Below are positions 44,136-54,254 of a DNA stretch of 64,000 nt, one piece after another (position 1 is the first letter of the stretch; each line of letters begins with the position of its first letter). Source of the DNA: Pinus tabuliformis (lineage: Eukaryota > Streptophyta > Pinopsida > Pinales > Pinaceae); the NCBI GenBank assembly GCA_031772625.1, contig CM062813.1, positions 696,456,420-696,520,419 of the forward strand. Direction: 5' to 3'. The notes beneath the pieces were generated by a model. The model saw nothing but the letters and a program-made list of their open reading frames with translations. It was not told the origin of the DNA and made no database searches. Both the position numbers and the translations under genes were made by a program.

Positions 44136-45563
44136 GAGGGGGAATTTGTCTCCCGCTCTGTCTTTATCCCTTCTTTGGTATGTCAAACCCCTATCTCTAG
44201 CAATTTCTAAAATTTTCTCAGGAGAGGGTTTCTCACCATATAACCTAGCCAAAATGTCATCTTCATTTTCAAGGTTATTAATACTAAAAGCAGATGAAGG
44301 ATCCATAACATCATAGCTCCTTTCCTTAATCTCTATCCAATCATTCATGGGCACAGGAAACTTGCTCCCTACTACGTTTATTTGATCACCTGTCCCAAGC
44401 ATTCCATTATCCAAGAGTCTTCTGATAATGAGACAAGAGGACTCTTCGTGAAAAGCATCGCAAGCACGACAGTAAGGAGGAGCATCATCTACCAGATTAG
44501 TAAGCGGGTTAGGGGGTCTCTGCTCACTAGATTGACCTCCTCTTTGCCAATTATTATTTTTGTTATTATTATTTTGAGGCTGAAAATTTTGCGATTGCGT
44601 TCTTTCCATCTGAATCAATCTATTCTGCAAAGTGTTTATCTCCTTATTATGATTAATTTCCATAGTTTCAATTTTTTGAAGCAATTTAAGAACAAGCTCA
44701 CTTTCTGGCTCTTGGACTGCTTTTCCCTTAGGTTTCTTTAGTTTCGTAGCAGCCCTATCAAAACCTGGGATTTCAGACTTCCCAGAAGCTGTCTTGTCCT
44801 TTTCAAGCTCTATAGCTAAGGCTTGGCAATCTCGATAATCAGTGAGTTTAGCACGCCATAACTCATAAGATGGTTCAGGACCAAAGGCATCAATGTAAAA
44901 ATCTTGGAGAGTTTTATCTGTAGGTTTATAGTCTTGAGGTAATTCTCTAATAATACCATTAAACCTTCTATTAAATTCTTCAACATTTTCATCCTCTCTC
45001 TTTTTTATTAGAGTAAGAGCTCTTACAAGATGTCTTCCCTCTCTCTTATCTCCATATTTTTCTCTAAATGAATTTATGATTGATTGTAAAGAGTTAAATG
45101 AATTTGGAGGTTTTTCTGTAAACCAGTCATAAGCATCACCTGCTAGAGTCAAGACAAAAAGAGACATCCTGACATCTTCATGATCAACATCAGGAGATCT
45201 AGCATACTTAGCCATCCATATATTGAAATCTCGCAAGTGGGAATTAACAGTAATGGCATTATCTCCTTGAAAATTAGGCAATTTGTCTAACCCAACAGAT
45301 GGAATAGCATTGGGGGATCCAGGAATGTTAGAAAAATCACAAGGGGCATACAGACTCATGGTGCTGCGCCTAACTTGACCCTTAAAGAGCAAATGAATAT
45401 CGGAAAGGGCTTCTTGTCCAAGATTCGCAAGGAGTGTACGAGAAGCAAGTTTGTGTGATCGCACCCTGTAAACCTTTTCAGGATCAGGAGTGGGGTTGCA
45501 CAGACTGCTTGGATATCTTCTAGTGTACACTCTTGCAGATAATATAGTTAGTGGAGTCGCCAC
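44127..45563 (-). CDS. Element B Gag
   Basis: 478 codons from the first ATG (45563). The ATG at 45359 (MSLYAPCDFSNIPGSPNAIP) is an equally plausible start. A Retrotrans_gag domain follows (FNIWMAKYARSP ... AYDWFTEKPPNS ... FREKYGD), then a basic/Q/N-rich segment, and a knuckle-like YCRACDAFHEESSC of C-X2-C-X3-H-X4-C spacing, the form seen in Tat Gags. It ends in KFPLEL-stop because of the C-run frameshift into the protease frame. Confidence 0.9.
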   Translation of the reverse strand: MATPLTILSARVYTRRYPSSLCNPTPDPEKVYRVRSHKLASRTLLANLGQEALSDIHLLFKGQVRRSTMSLYAPCDFSNIPGSPNAIPSVGLDKLPNFQGDNAITVNSHLRDFNIWMAKYARSPDVDHEDVRMSLFVLTLAGDAYDWFTEKPPNSFNSLQSIINSFREKYGDKREGRHLVRALTLIKKREDENVEEFNRRFNGIIRELPQDYKPTDKTLQDFYIDAFGPEPSYELWRAKLTDYRDCQALAIELEKDKTASGKSEIPGFDRAATKLKKPKGKAVQEPESELVLKLLQKIETMEINHNKEINTLQNRLIQMERTQSQNFQPQNNNNKNNNWQRGGQSSEQRPPNPLTNLVDDAPPYCRACDAFHEESSCLIIRRLLDNGMLGTGDQINVVGSKFPVPMNDWIEIKERSYDVMDPSSAFSINNLENEDDILARLYGEKPSPEKILEIARDRGLTYQRRDKDRAGDKFPLEL

Positions 45564-45626
45564 TTGAACAAGAAGTTAGACACAGAAAAGCTCGAAATGT
45601 AAGAACCAAGGACAGAAAAACTCTAT

Positions 45627-45643
45627 CCCCGGCAACGGCGCCA
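45627..45643 (-). promoter_or_regulatory. Second copy of primer-binding-site sequence in B leader
   Basis: Minus-strand TGGCGCCGTTGCCGGGG again preceded by 'acaacatttttt', about 106 bp downstream of the first copy. The LTR-end plus primer-site segment is thus duplicated in the leader. Confidence 0.85.
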
Positions 45644-45732
45644 AAAAATGTTGTCGTTGCCGGCTCAAACGAATGGTAGACAGATGAACGATGAATGATG
45701 AAAAGATGAATGAAATGCCGAGAAAACAAAGT

Positions 45733-45749
45733 CCCCGGCAACGGCGCCA
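45733..45749 (-). promoter_or_regulatory. Primer-binding site of element B
   Basis: Minus-strand TGGCGCCGTTGCCGGGG a few T's after the LTR end ACAACA. This is the usual primer site form of plant Tat/Athila-type gypsy elements, so it fixes the 5' LTR end at ~45755. Confidence 0.88.
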
Positions 45750-45754
45750 AAAAA

Positions 45755-48700
45755 TGTTGTCGCGCGGATTGGCACGACAACGCTCAGACCGGGGGCTGTC
45801 ACTCTGATCCCCGATCTCTCCGTTTAAGCCTGTCTCCCACGGCTAAGGGGGGTAGACCCTACGAGGTGAAGGAGACCAACTGTCAACCAGTTGGTTCAGG
45901 AGACGAGATGCACTAAGATGATTTTATTAATTTGATAGATCAGTGCCTTAAAAGATGACTTCTTTAAAACCACCACAAGAATCAGTAACCAGATATCGTA
46001 TTCATATCTCGACTTGAAAATTTCAGATCTCAGCGTGAAAAATAAAACATGAGAAACCACTGAAACTGGCAAAACTGATTTTCCACAAAATTAAAAAAAA
46101 AAAAAAAAAAAAATTCAAATTTTTATTTTTTATTTTTTTTTGGGTTGAATAAAAAAAGTTAATTCCTAAATTAAAAAAAAAATTTAAATTTCCTAAAACC
46201 TAAATCTAAAATCTAAAGAAATATTATAAATGAATATTTTTATTTTTTTATTTTTTATAACAAAATCTAAATAAAACAAAACCTACACTAAATGTAAAAT
46301 AAAATCTACGTTAATTTAAATTAAAATCTAAAATTTAATTTTAACCAAAGTTAAGTCCTAAAAAAAAACTAATTGAAATCTAATAAATTTTAAATCTAAA
46401 GTCTAAATTCTAAACAACCATAAGAAATCATAAAACAAAACTTAAATTTTAAACCTAAACTAAACCTACGCTATGAAATAAATATCAAAAATCAAATGCA
46501 TCGAACAGCTGCAAGAAATAAGCGTGTACATCACCGACGGCAATATGCTATGGATAAACTAAAGGGCTCGTTTCAGAAAACTTTCGAATGAAGGCACAGG
46601 CAATGCGGCGGTCAGAAAAATGAATGAGCTTACCTGAGCGCTGGACAATCCACGCATTACCTAATTTGATTTGCCGTAAGAGAATACGCCAGCGGGTACC
46701 TTGTTTCTACGTAAATCCACGTTGGAAATAAACCGGCTTTGTGTCAACAGGTTCTGCTACAGCTATATATTGACGTTGGCGTCGATCAATGCGTGATATA
46801 CAGTGATTGACTGGCGTTGAATGATCCCTCACATTACTTAATCGATATATGTATTCCCTTTTTATTTATTTTATAAATGTATTCTAAAGAATTTCTGTTC
46901 AAAGACTTCGACTGGATTCGGATGCTAGCCGTCAGATTAATCGCGTCGAAATCATGATGCAAAACAACTGCAATCGGGATCCTCAGTGTTTCTTTTCTGC
47001 CGCCGTCAAATGCTTACGCTGGAGGGTATTCACGTCTGGATTGGGGATGCTTCTTCTGACAGGGATTTTCAGCGGGAACGAAATATTCTCAGCTAGTTTT
47101 CTTGAAAGTTTTTGAGTACAGTAACACGTTTTCAACCAACACACCCAAAAAATGCCCAGGATTATTCAGTATGTGCGTCGCAGCCTATGACAGGATCACG
47201 TGATGGAGAGAATGGCCTGTATAGAGGGCTTGAATGGCAGAGTCTGCACTAAATGTGTAGATTTTTCCAGACCTACAAAACCCTTAACACCGAAATGGTA
47301 ACCCTGCAAAACTAAATTTCTTCTTCCAGATCTTATCTCAGGTCTGTATCCTGCAAGAAGGAAAACAAAACCCGGCAGATGCACGAAATTTTAAAGTAAA
47401 ACCGTCCAAAATTAACCTAAAATCACAAAAAAAAATTGCAGTAAACAAAATCAAAACCCTAGATCTAGCAAAAGAATTACAGATATGGCCCCTTGACAGC
47501 CTGATTCTGCAAATAATAACAGGAATATTTAGAATATCATGTAATGTTTCCGAAATCTCTCATGTAAACCCGAAACGAAACTCTTAATGATTAACCCAGA
47601 GCCAAAATCAGCTAGGCTCTGCAAAGAAAACCCTGTGGGAGTCAGCTGGTTCAGCCTAGAACTTCCCCAAACGCCCACCAATATTCTTCACCTAAAGGTT
47701 TCCTGCACATCTCAAGCAACCATCAATAAAGAGAGCAAGAATGCTGCCAGATCTTAGGAAATAATGGAGATACCTACCATTATTTCAGAAACCCTAACAA
47801 CATTCAAACCCTAGCAGGTGAACAAGATACCTGTGCTCACAATGCTCTACAAAAAAGCTATTATTAACGGCTGAAAATAACATATGCAGAAAATGAAACA
47901 ATCTCACAGCAATTCCAGAGAGTAACACCAGCAAGATTTGGACCCCAAAGTCTTCTTTTATTAACCAGAAATCAGATTACAAGAGAGCTTTCTCAGTACT
48001 GACTCACAGATCGAATGAATCTGAAATGACCAGCTAAGACCCTATATAAAGGAAATGATCCCAACGGCTAGTTCGAATGATCCATGTAGAAATGATCTCG
48101 ACCGTTGATGAAGATCAAGACATCTCTTGATCTCATCCGTCGATTTATTCAATTAATTTTTTATTATTATTTTTTAAATTTCTTATTATTTATTATTTTA
48201 TTATTATTTTTTAAATTTTTAAATTTTAAATTTTTTTTTTATTTCATTTTTTTAAATTTTTAAATTTTTTATTATTTATTATTTTATTATTATTTTTTAA
48301 ATTTTTAATTTTTTTTTTATTATTTTTTATTTATTTCATTTTTTTAAATTTTTAAATTTTTAAATTTTTTATTTATTTTATTATTTTATTTCATTTTTTA
48401 AATGGATCATCGAACTAAACCTTTGGAAACATCACCCAGGACCTAGGACTTAGGACTCACAAGGGGATTTAAAACATTTTTCGACCCTCAAGACACATTA
48501 CATCATGACTTTTACAACTTACATCTCAAGGGGACAAGCCCACTTAACACAGACCCTCATAAATCACCCAGTTCTGCGACACAACTATAATCTAGCATAT
48601 TAACACACTAGGATTCTCCTAAAGTTCTAATGACAAAATCCATCCCGACTTTGGGGTCAGGTTTGAAGGAAAACTCTGCCGATCCATGGATCGGTGAGAC

Positions 48701-48938
48701 GAAAAACCTTCCGGGACATAGATTATCATAGAAAGTTAGGTCCACCTAGGCAATTTTACATACATGACTCTGATCTGCTTAGATTATTTACAATTCATAC
48801 ATGCAGACTGGGTTTACAATTGAAATGATCAAGCTGCTGATGACTGTAGGCTGGCACGGACACGTCGTTCAGGTGCTACCCCTTTCTGCCAAGAAAAGAG
48901 GGTGTACTGCATGGGAAGTTGACCAGTAGTGGTCAACA
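45755..48938 (-). repeat. 5' LTR of element B
   Basis: It runs on the minus strand from TGTTGACC to ACAACA. 46531-48938 pairs with the 3' LTR; 45755-46530 (U5) has no partner on the left. It contains a TATA box at about 48043-48052, polyadenylation region at about 47945-47965, an AT-only tract at 48150-48405 and a run of 22 As near 46092. The U5 has 'tacccccttagccg' and 'gtgacagcccccgg' blocks also seen at 61295-61365. Confidence 0.85.
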
Positions 48939-49343
48939 ATACCCATATAAGGCATAAAAAGTTGACATACCAATGGATACGTGATGTGAAGTATTGTAGC
49001 AGTACTCCCCCAGATGCAACCACCTCAACCATGCTCGCTGCTGCCCACTGACATAGTTACGCAAGTAGCCCTCTAGACATTTGTTAACTATCTCTGTCTG
49101 CCCATCCGTCTGTGGGTGATAACTGGTACTCGATGTCAACTCTGTCCCCACCAACTGGAAAAGCTCCTGCCAAAACCCACCCATGAAACGGCTGTCCCTA
49201 TCACTGATGATGGTCTTAGGAAGACCATGTAGCCTGAAGATCTCTCGGAAGAATAGCTCGGCCACATGTGCTGCTGTATAATGTGCGGATATGGCAAAGA
49301 AATGTGCATACTTTATCAGCCGATCAATGACGACAAAGATACA
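48939..49343 (-). pseudogene. Element C integrase core, truncated by element B
   Basis: Encodes the DDE core from DCIFVVIDRLIKYAHFFA through AELFFREIFRLHGLPK, ISDRDSRFMGGFWQELF and QTDGQTEIVNKCLEGYLR to YALYGYC, where the 5' LTR of B begins. The second D and the E are visible; the first D lies in the part beyond hAT1 (SIDFVTRLPM, ~51085). It continues upstream at 51063 after the hAT insertion. Confidence 0.93.
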
Positions 49344-49351
49344 ATCCTTGC

Positions 49352-51054
49352 CATAGTTTTAAAAAACGGTCGTTTCGAAACAGAAACGGTCGAGTTGGTC
49401 TGTTTCATTGCCCTCCGGAGTGACTCAGTACAAAAAACGGCTCGGCCAAGCCATGACTCGGCCGAATCATTGAATGACTTGACCGAGTCATGGCTGACTC
49501 GGCCAACTCGGCCGTTTCCCATACTGACTCGGCCGAGTCACAAACAGTGGCCCGTAACCCACTAAAACAACGATTTAACATTATTTTAATGAAATTTTAA
49601 GGGGTTTGCTGGTTGGTTTGGACTTCAAGGTGTTTTATGAATTAGCTAAATGTTATTTGGGGTCCATTTCCCCCTCCCAAATCTTATTTAACACACTTGA
49701 ATGCTCTCTACTATTGATATGCTATTCAAATTTCATGGTAATGTTAAATTCTTAAAGTAAAAGTGACATTCTCCTTAATCTTCATTTTCATCCTTTTACT
49801 TAAATTTTTAACATTACCAAATGACTCAGGATGTTTGAGAGTGGTTTCGGCCTCATTGGATTTCATATGGAGAAAGTAGAATTTTAGATTTCATTCAAAA
49901 TCCAGCAGACTTATCAGTTTTTCAAGATTTCAGGATTGGAGGATTGCAATGTTTCCATTGAATTTTGTCATGTATTAGGGTATGGAACTCGTATTTAATC
50001 AAGAGCACCAATCCTTCTATGTACCTTGATGTTAGTGACATTGGTTGTCGAACTCCTCTGGGATTCGCTCCCAAACCAGGAGCTTCTAAAAATGTCACTC
50101 TCGCTCCCATTTTCGCTCCTGCTCCCAAGTAACACAAAGAAGAGAAACCGTTTGGATAAAAAACGGTTAAATGATCTAGTTTATGTCCAATACAACCTCC
50201 GGCTCAGACGAAACCATTTGTTGAACAAAAGACCTGATTCAGATCCCATTGTGTTGGAAGACATTGATCCAACATTAGATTGGGTAGTGGAGAGTCGTCC
50301 AGTGGAGTTTGATCCTGATGAGGATCTTGATTTAGATTTAGATATCGAGACATCAATTGAACTTGAACATGCTATTCAGTTGAATGCAGATCCCAATCCA
50401 CAGCCTCAGTCTCACAGCCAGCAAGGACTCCAGTTGTAGGTGCTTCCTCTACTCAGCCACGACAGAAGCGCAGCCGCATATCTACTCTATCTCAGCTTGC
50501 ATCCGCTGCAATTGCACAGCCTGCTAGTGGTACCACTTCTACAACTGCAGTTGGAGATGATGATGATGATGAGGAGCCATGGGGCCCCCTGTCTGACTCT
50601 GATGATGATCCAGAGATTGATCAACATGATCTTGGCTCCTCTGGCAGTAGCTACTAGCCAGTAGCTGTAGTACTAGTACTGGAGTCTGGTCACAGTTTAC
50701 TTTTGTAGAGGCCATTTCTAGCCTCCTTGGTTATGTGTTTTTTGTTTTGAGTCTTTGATCATGTATGACAGTTGACTATGTATTGCCATTGGGTACCATT
50801 TTGATATAATGGATTGGTTCATGAGCCTACTTTGATCATATGCTGTCTTCCATCTATATTATAATGCTGTGTGTTTGGAAACATGAATGAAAATCTTTAA
50901 AATTATGTTTTTTTATAAAAAAAAAATATTTAATGTATTTTTTACAACGACCGAGTCACTGAAATCGAGCCGGCCGAGTCATTACCGTTTCGGAGTCGGA
51001 GTCGGAGTCGATCCTCGGCTGAGTCAAAGTCGGAGTCGGAGTTTTAAAACTATG
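49352..51054 (+). mobile_element. Non-autonomous hAT transposon hAT1
   Basis: 1,703 bp with perfect 13-bp terminal inverted repeats CATAGTTTTAAAA / TTTTAAAACTATG and an 8-bp target duplication ATCCTTGC (49344-49351, 51055-51062), diagnostic of hAT. Subterminal regions are packed with 'gactcggccgagtc'-type repeats (49440-49545, 50945-51040). It interrupts the integrase of C; removing it and one target copy rejoins the frame through a TAG. It lacks a full transposase. Confidence 0.95.
50125..50439 (+). pseudogene. hAT transposase C-terminal remnant
   Basis: An open stretch reading NTKKRNRLDKKRLNDLVYVQY then NLRLR..., continuing to DPIVLEDIDPTLDWVVE and an Asp-rich tail. The KRNRL..RLNDLVYVQYNLRL pattern is typical of the end of plant hAT (dimerisation-region) transposases. 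Upstream (49720-50030) is AT-rich and probably intron. Only this last exon remains, so it cannot act alone. Confidence 0.75.
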
Positions 51055-51062
51055 ATCCTTGC

Positions 51063-51941
51063 CCTATACCATGGGCAACCTTGTGACGAAGTCTATCGAA
51101 ATACTCTCCCATTCCCCCTTCGGAATGGGAAGAGGCTGCAATAATCCTGCAGGATGGCTCATCTCCCCCTTGTTCCTCTGGCAAACATCGCACTCCCTAA
51201 CATGTTGGAGTACGTCCTCCTTGAGGCCCTTCCATGAGAACCTCTCTCTAATGGCCCTGTAGGTTTTGGTAAACCCCTGATGGCCTGCCAATGGTGAGTC
51301 ATGTGATGCCTGGAGTATCTTCTTCTTGAGCTAAGACCCCTTAGTCAAGAAGATCTGATCCCTGTAATAGATGATCTCATCGATCAACCTGTACTTGTCA
51401 TCTGCCACCTATCCGTCCAGAATCTCACACGCAAACTTGTCCTTGGAGCACTCTACTAAGAGTCGAGCCCTCCAGTCTGTATCTAGGCTCATAAGAGACA
51501 ACATGGCTGGTCTACGTAAAAGGGCATTTGCTACCACGTTGTTCTTACCCTTGACATACTCACTGTCAAAGTCATATGCTTGGATCTTGTTGATCCACTT
51601 CTACTGCCTCTCCTGTAGCTGCTTCTGCTCCAAAAAGAACTTGAGGCTGTTGTGATCAGTCCTCACCCTGAACGTATTGCCCAGCAGATACTGTTGGTAC
51701 TTAGCCAATGCATGCAAGATGGCCAGCATCTCCTTGTTGTATATAGAACACAACCTCTCGTGCGGAAGGAGTTTCCAGTTCTCGAAGGCTATAGGGTGAC
51801 TTCCCTACATCAATACTGCGCTGAACCCCTCTCCCGACGCATCACACTCCAAAACAAAAGGCTGCGTAAAATCTAGCAACGCAAGCACTGGGGAGTTGCT
51901 CATAACCTCCTTGAGCCTGTCAAAGGCTCGCTATGCTGTAT
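51063..51941 (-). pseudogene. Element C RNase H and integrase zinc finger
   Basis: Read on the minus strand with several stops. RNase H runs from [18 protein letters not shown] through ECDASG and RTDHNSLKFFLEQ to VVANALLRR; integrase finger follows (LAGHQGFTKTY ... CDVCQRNKGE) and SIDFVTRLPMV before a TAG at the hAT1 junction. An open piece is 51064-51291. The TAG at the junction fits CAG; the stop near 51930 in DTA-stop-RAFD is TAG as well (fits CAG). Confidence 0.9.
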
Positions 51942-53128
51942 CCTAAGTCACCTGACACTGGGATTTGGGACACATAGGATTCGAGATTCGTGGTTTCAGA
52001 TTCAAACACGCTGACCCCCTGGAACAGGACACGTTATGACACGTCATATATTATTTATTAAAAATATATATATATATATATATTTAAAATATATATATAT
52101 ATATATATATTAAAAATTAGATATTATCACATTTCTTAGACAAATTTTAAGACAATTGTAGTTTTCTCATTAAGTCATCAAATCAAAATGTGTTACATAG
52201 ATAGTGTTGGTGCAATGCCAATGGAAAATAGAAATAGAAAATATAAAACAGCTACAGGTATACAAGCCTCAAGGCATCAATCAGCATCAGAATCAGCATC
52301 ACTGTCCCCATCATCATGGTCCCCACTGCTCTCCTCTGCATCCTCCTCCTCCCCTGTATCCATAGTCGCCTCTACATCTGCTGGTAGGGAGGTTGACCCC
52401 TCTAAGTCATCAAATCTAACAGGCTCTAGCACTGGATCATTGAGATCCATATTGGCCAATGCCAACTCAACAATGGTGTCCAGACCCATATCATCAAGAA
52501 CAGTGTTACTTGGGAGCGGGAGCGACATATTCAGAAGCTCTTGGCTTGGTGCTCTTGATTAAATACGAGTTCCATACCCTAATACATGACAAAATTGAAA
52601 GGAAACATTGCAATCCCCCAGTCTTAAAATCCTGAAAAACTGATAAGTCTGCTGGATTTTGAATGAAATCTAAAATTCTACTTTCTCCATATGAAATCCA
52701 ATGAGGTCGGAACCACTCTCAAACATCCTGAGTCATTTCATGGTAATGTTAAAAATTTAAGTAAAAGAATGAAAATGAAGATTAAGGAGAATGTCACTTT
52801 TACTTTAAGAATTTAACATTACCATGAATAGCGTATCAATACTAGGGCCTAGACTTGATCATGAAGCTGCCAAAATGCTCTACTCCTTGCTGCAACAGCA
52901 CAAATCACTTGCCAAATGAAAATATTAATGAGCAAACACGCCCTTTTCTTTCCCGCACTGAGCTTAGTGAGTCCTGGAAACAGGACACGTGTCCCAAAAT
53001 CGCGACACGCTTCTAAAAATCGCGACACGTCCTCGGACACGACGTGTCCTGTGATTTGGACACGAATCCGGACCGAATCGTGTCGAATTCGCCGGATTCG
53101 GGTTTAGGAAGAAATCCGGTGACTTAGG
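51942..53128 (-). mobile_element. Second DNA transposon hAT2 in element C
   Basis: ~1,187 bp between inverted termini CCTAAGTCACC and GGTGACTTAGG, with TGTATC repeated at 51937-51942 and 53130-53135. Extending one base each side gives 8-bp CTGTATCC / TTGTATCT, consistent with a hAT duplication carrying two C-to-T changes. The ends are rich in 'gacacgtcc/gtgtcc' and 'cggattcg' motifs. It splits C between RT and RNase H (SDT ... RAFDRLK). A central ~290-bp block (52555-52840) is the reverse complement of 49725-50015 in hAT1, about 95% alike. An (AT)n run lies at 52065-52110. Confidence 0.82.
52277..52528 (-). pseudogene. hAT2 transposase-tail-like remnant
   Basis: An 83-codon frame beginning MSLPLPSNT and ending in a very acidic tail (EEEDAEESSGDHDDGDSD). 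The hAT1 counterpart also has PSNT directly before its conserved KKRNRL block and an acidic end, but hAT2 lacks the KRNRL/LVYVQY part. Likely the degenerate end of a hAT transposase exon. No independent function is claimed. Confidence 0.45.
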
Positions 53129-53941
53129 TTGTATCTGACCAACTGAATGCCCCCTTCCTCATCAAATCTGTCAGGGGCACAACATGCTGCGAGAAACCTT
53201 TGACGAACTTCCGGTAGTAAGTACAAATGCCAATGAAGCCTCGAAGTTCCGTTACATTTCTCGGCTTCGGCCATTCTCTGATGGCCCTGATCTTCTCCTC
53301 GTGGACCCTCACTCCGTCCACCCCTATGATGTGTCCCAGATACAACAACTTTGTCAACCCAAACTCACACTTGGAGATTTTGGCATAGAATTGTTGCTCC
53401 TGTAAGATACGCAATACTGTCTCAATGTGTTGGAGATGCTCCTCCCAAGTCCTGCTGTAAATGAGAATGTCATCAAAGAATACCAACACAAACTTCCTCA
53501 AGTGACTACGGAAGATGTGATTCATGCGGGACTGAAATGCAGCTGGGGCGTTGGTTAGCCCAAAAGGCATCACCAAGAACTCAAAGTGCCCATAGTGACA
53601 CCTGAAGGCAGTCTTGGGAATGTCTTGCTCCCTCACACGAATTTGATGGTACCCAGATCTCAAATCAATCTTTGAGAAGAAACGTGCCCCTCTCAACTCG
53701 TCCATCAACTCATCGATCCTAGGTATGGGTACCTATTCTTCGGAGTCTTCTTGTTCAGGGCCCTGTAGTCAATGCACATCCTCAATGTACCATCCTTCTT
53801 CTTCACCAACACCACAGAAGAAGCAAAAAGACTCATGCTCGGTCGGATATGCCCAAGAGCCAGCAACTCTTGGATAGCCCGCTCAATCTCATCCCAATAG
53901 GCCTTGCGGTGCCTATAGGGGGTGGTGATCACGGCCTGCAT
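53129..53941 (-). pseudogene. Element C reverse transcriptase
   Basis: Fingers part at 53941-53736 ([41 protein letters not shown]), then a frameshift near 53735, then palm and thumb at 53708-53129 ([28 protein letters not shown], catalytic [19 protein letters not shown]). It ends at SDT where hAT2 is inserted. Closest in appearance to chromovirus-type RTs such as that of element A. Confidence 0.93.
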
Positions 53942-54254
53942 GCCCTGCTCAAGCTAGATGGTGTGCTCAAACCCCCGATCTGGTGGCTATCCTGGTGGAA
54001 TCTCCCCAAACACTATGGCATACCGATCAAGGATAGACTGTATCTCTGGATGTACCGTCTGCCCTGAAGTCCCTGCCTCTGATGCACGCAACTCCACTGC
54101 CCACTCTATGTCCCCCTTCGGAACACTGCCTCCATCCGATGAGCCGAAATAGTCTAAAGCGGATATGTGTGATGTCCCTGTATCTTCTCATGCCTCCCTG
54201 TCTTCTCATCATCCCACTCCATCTCTAGGGTCTTCGAATCTGTCGTGACCTTTC

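Larger units (their letters stand above)
37242..48938 (-). mobile_element. Element B: large Tat-type Ty3/gypsy retrotransposon
   Basis: 11.7 kb on the minus strand. The 5' LTR is 45755-48938 (~3.2 kb), the 3' LTR 37242-39650 (~2.4 kb, lacking ~775 bp of U5). The shared 2.4 kb differs at about 1-2% by eye. Internal order (minus): primer site, Gag, protease, extra RNase H, RT, degenerate native RNase H, integrase. It sits in the integrase of element C. The coding region needs only two single-base insertions and one stop change to be open, so B is fairly young. The missing 3' LTR end and missing remainder of C on the left suggest one deletion removed both. Confidence 0.93.

Noticed and set aside
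37237-48941. CAATA on both sides of element B as its target-site duplication (with LTR ends TTGACC...GGTGA)
   Set aside because: The primer site TGGCGCCG at 45733-45749 with LTR end ACAACA shows the 5' LTR runs to ~45755, so the left boundary is a truncation. The left CAATA belongs to a local GGCAATAT repeat. The match is probably chance, though not excluded.
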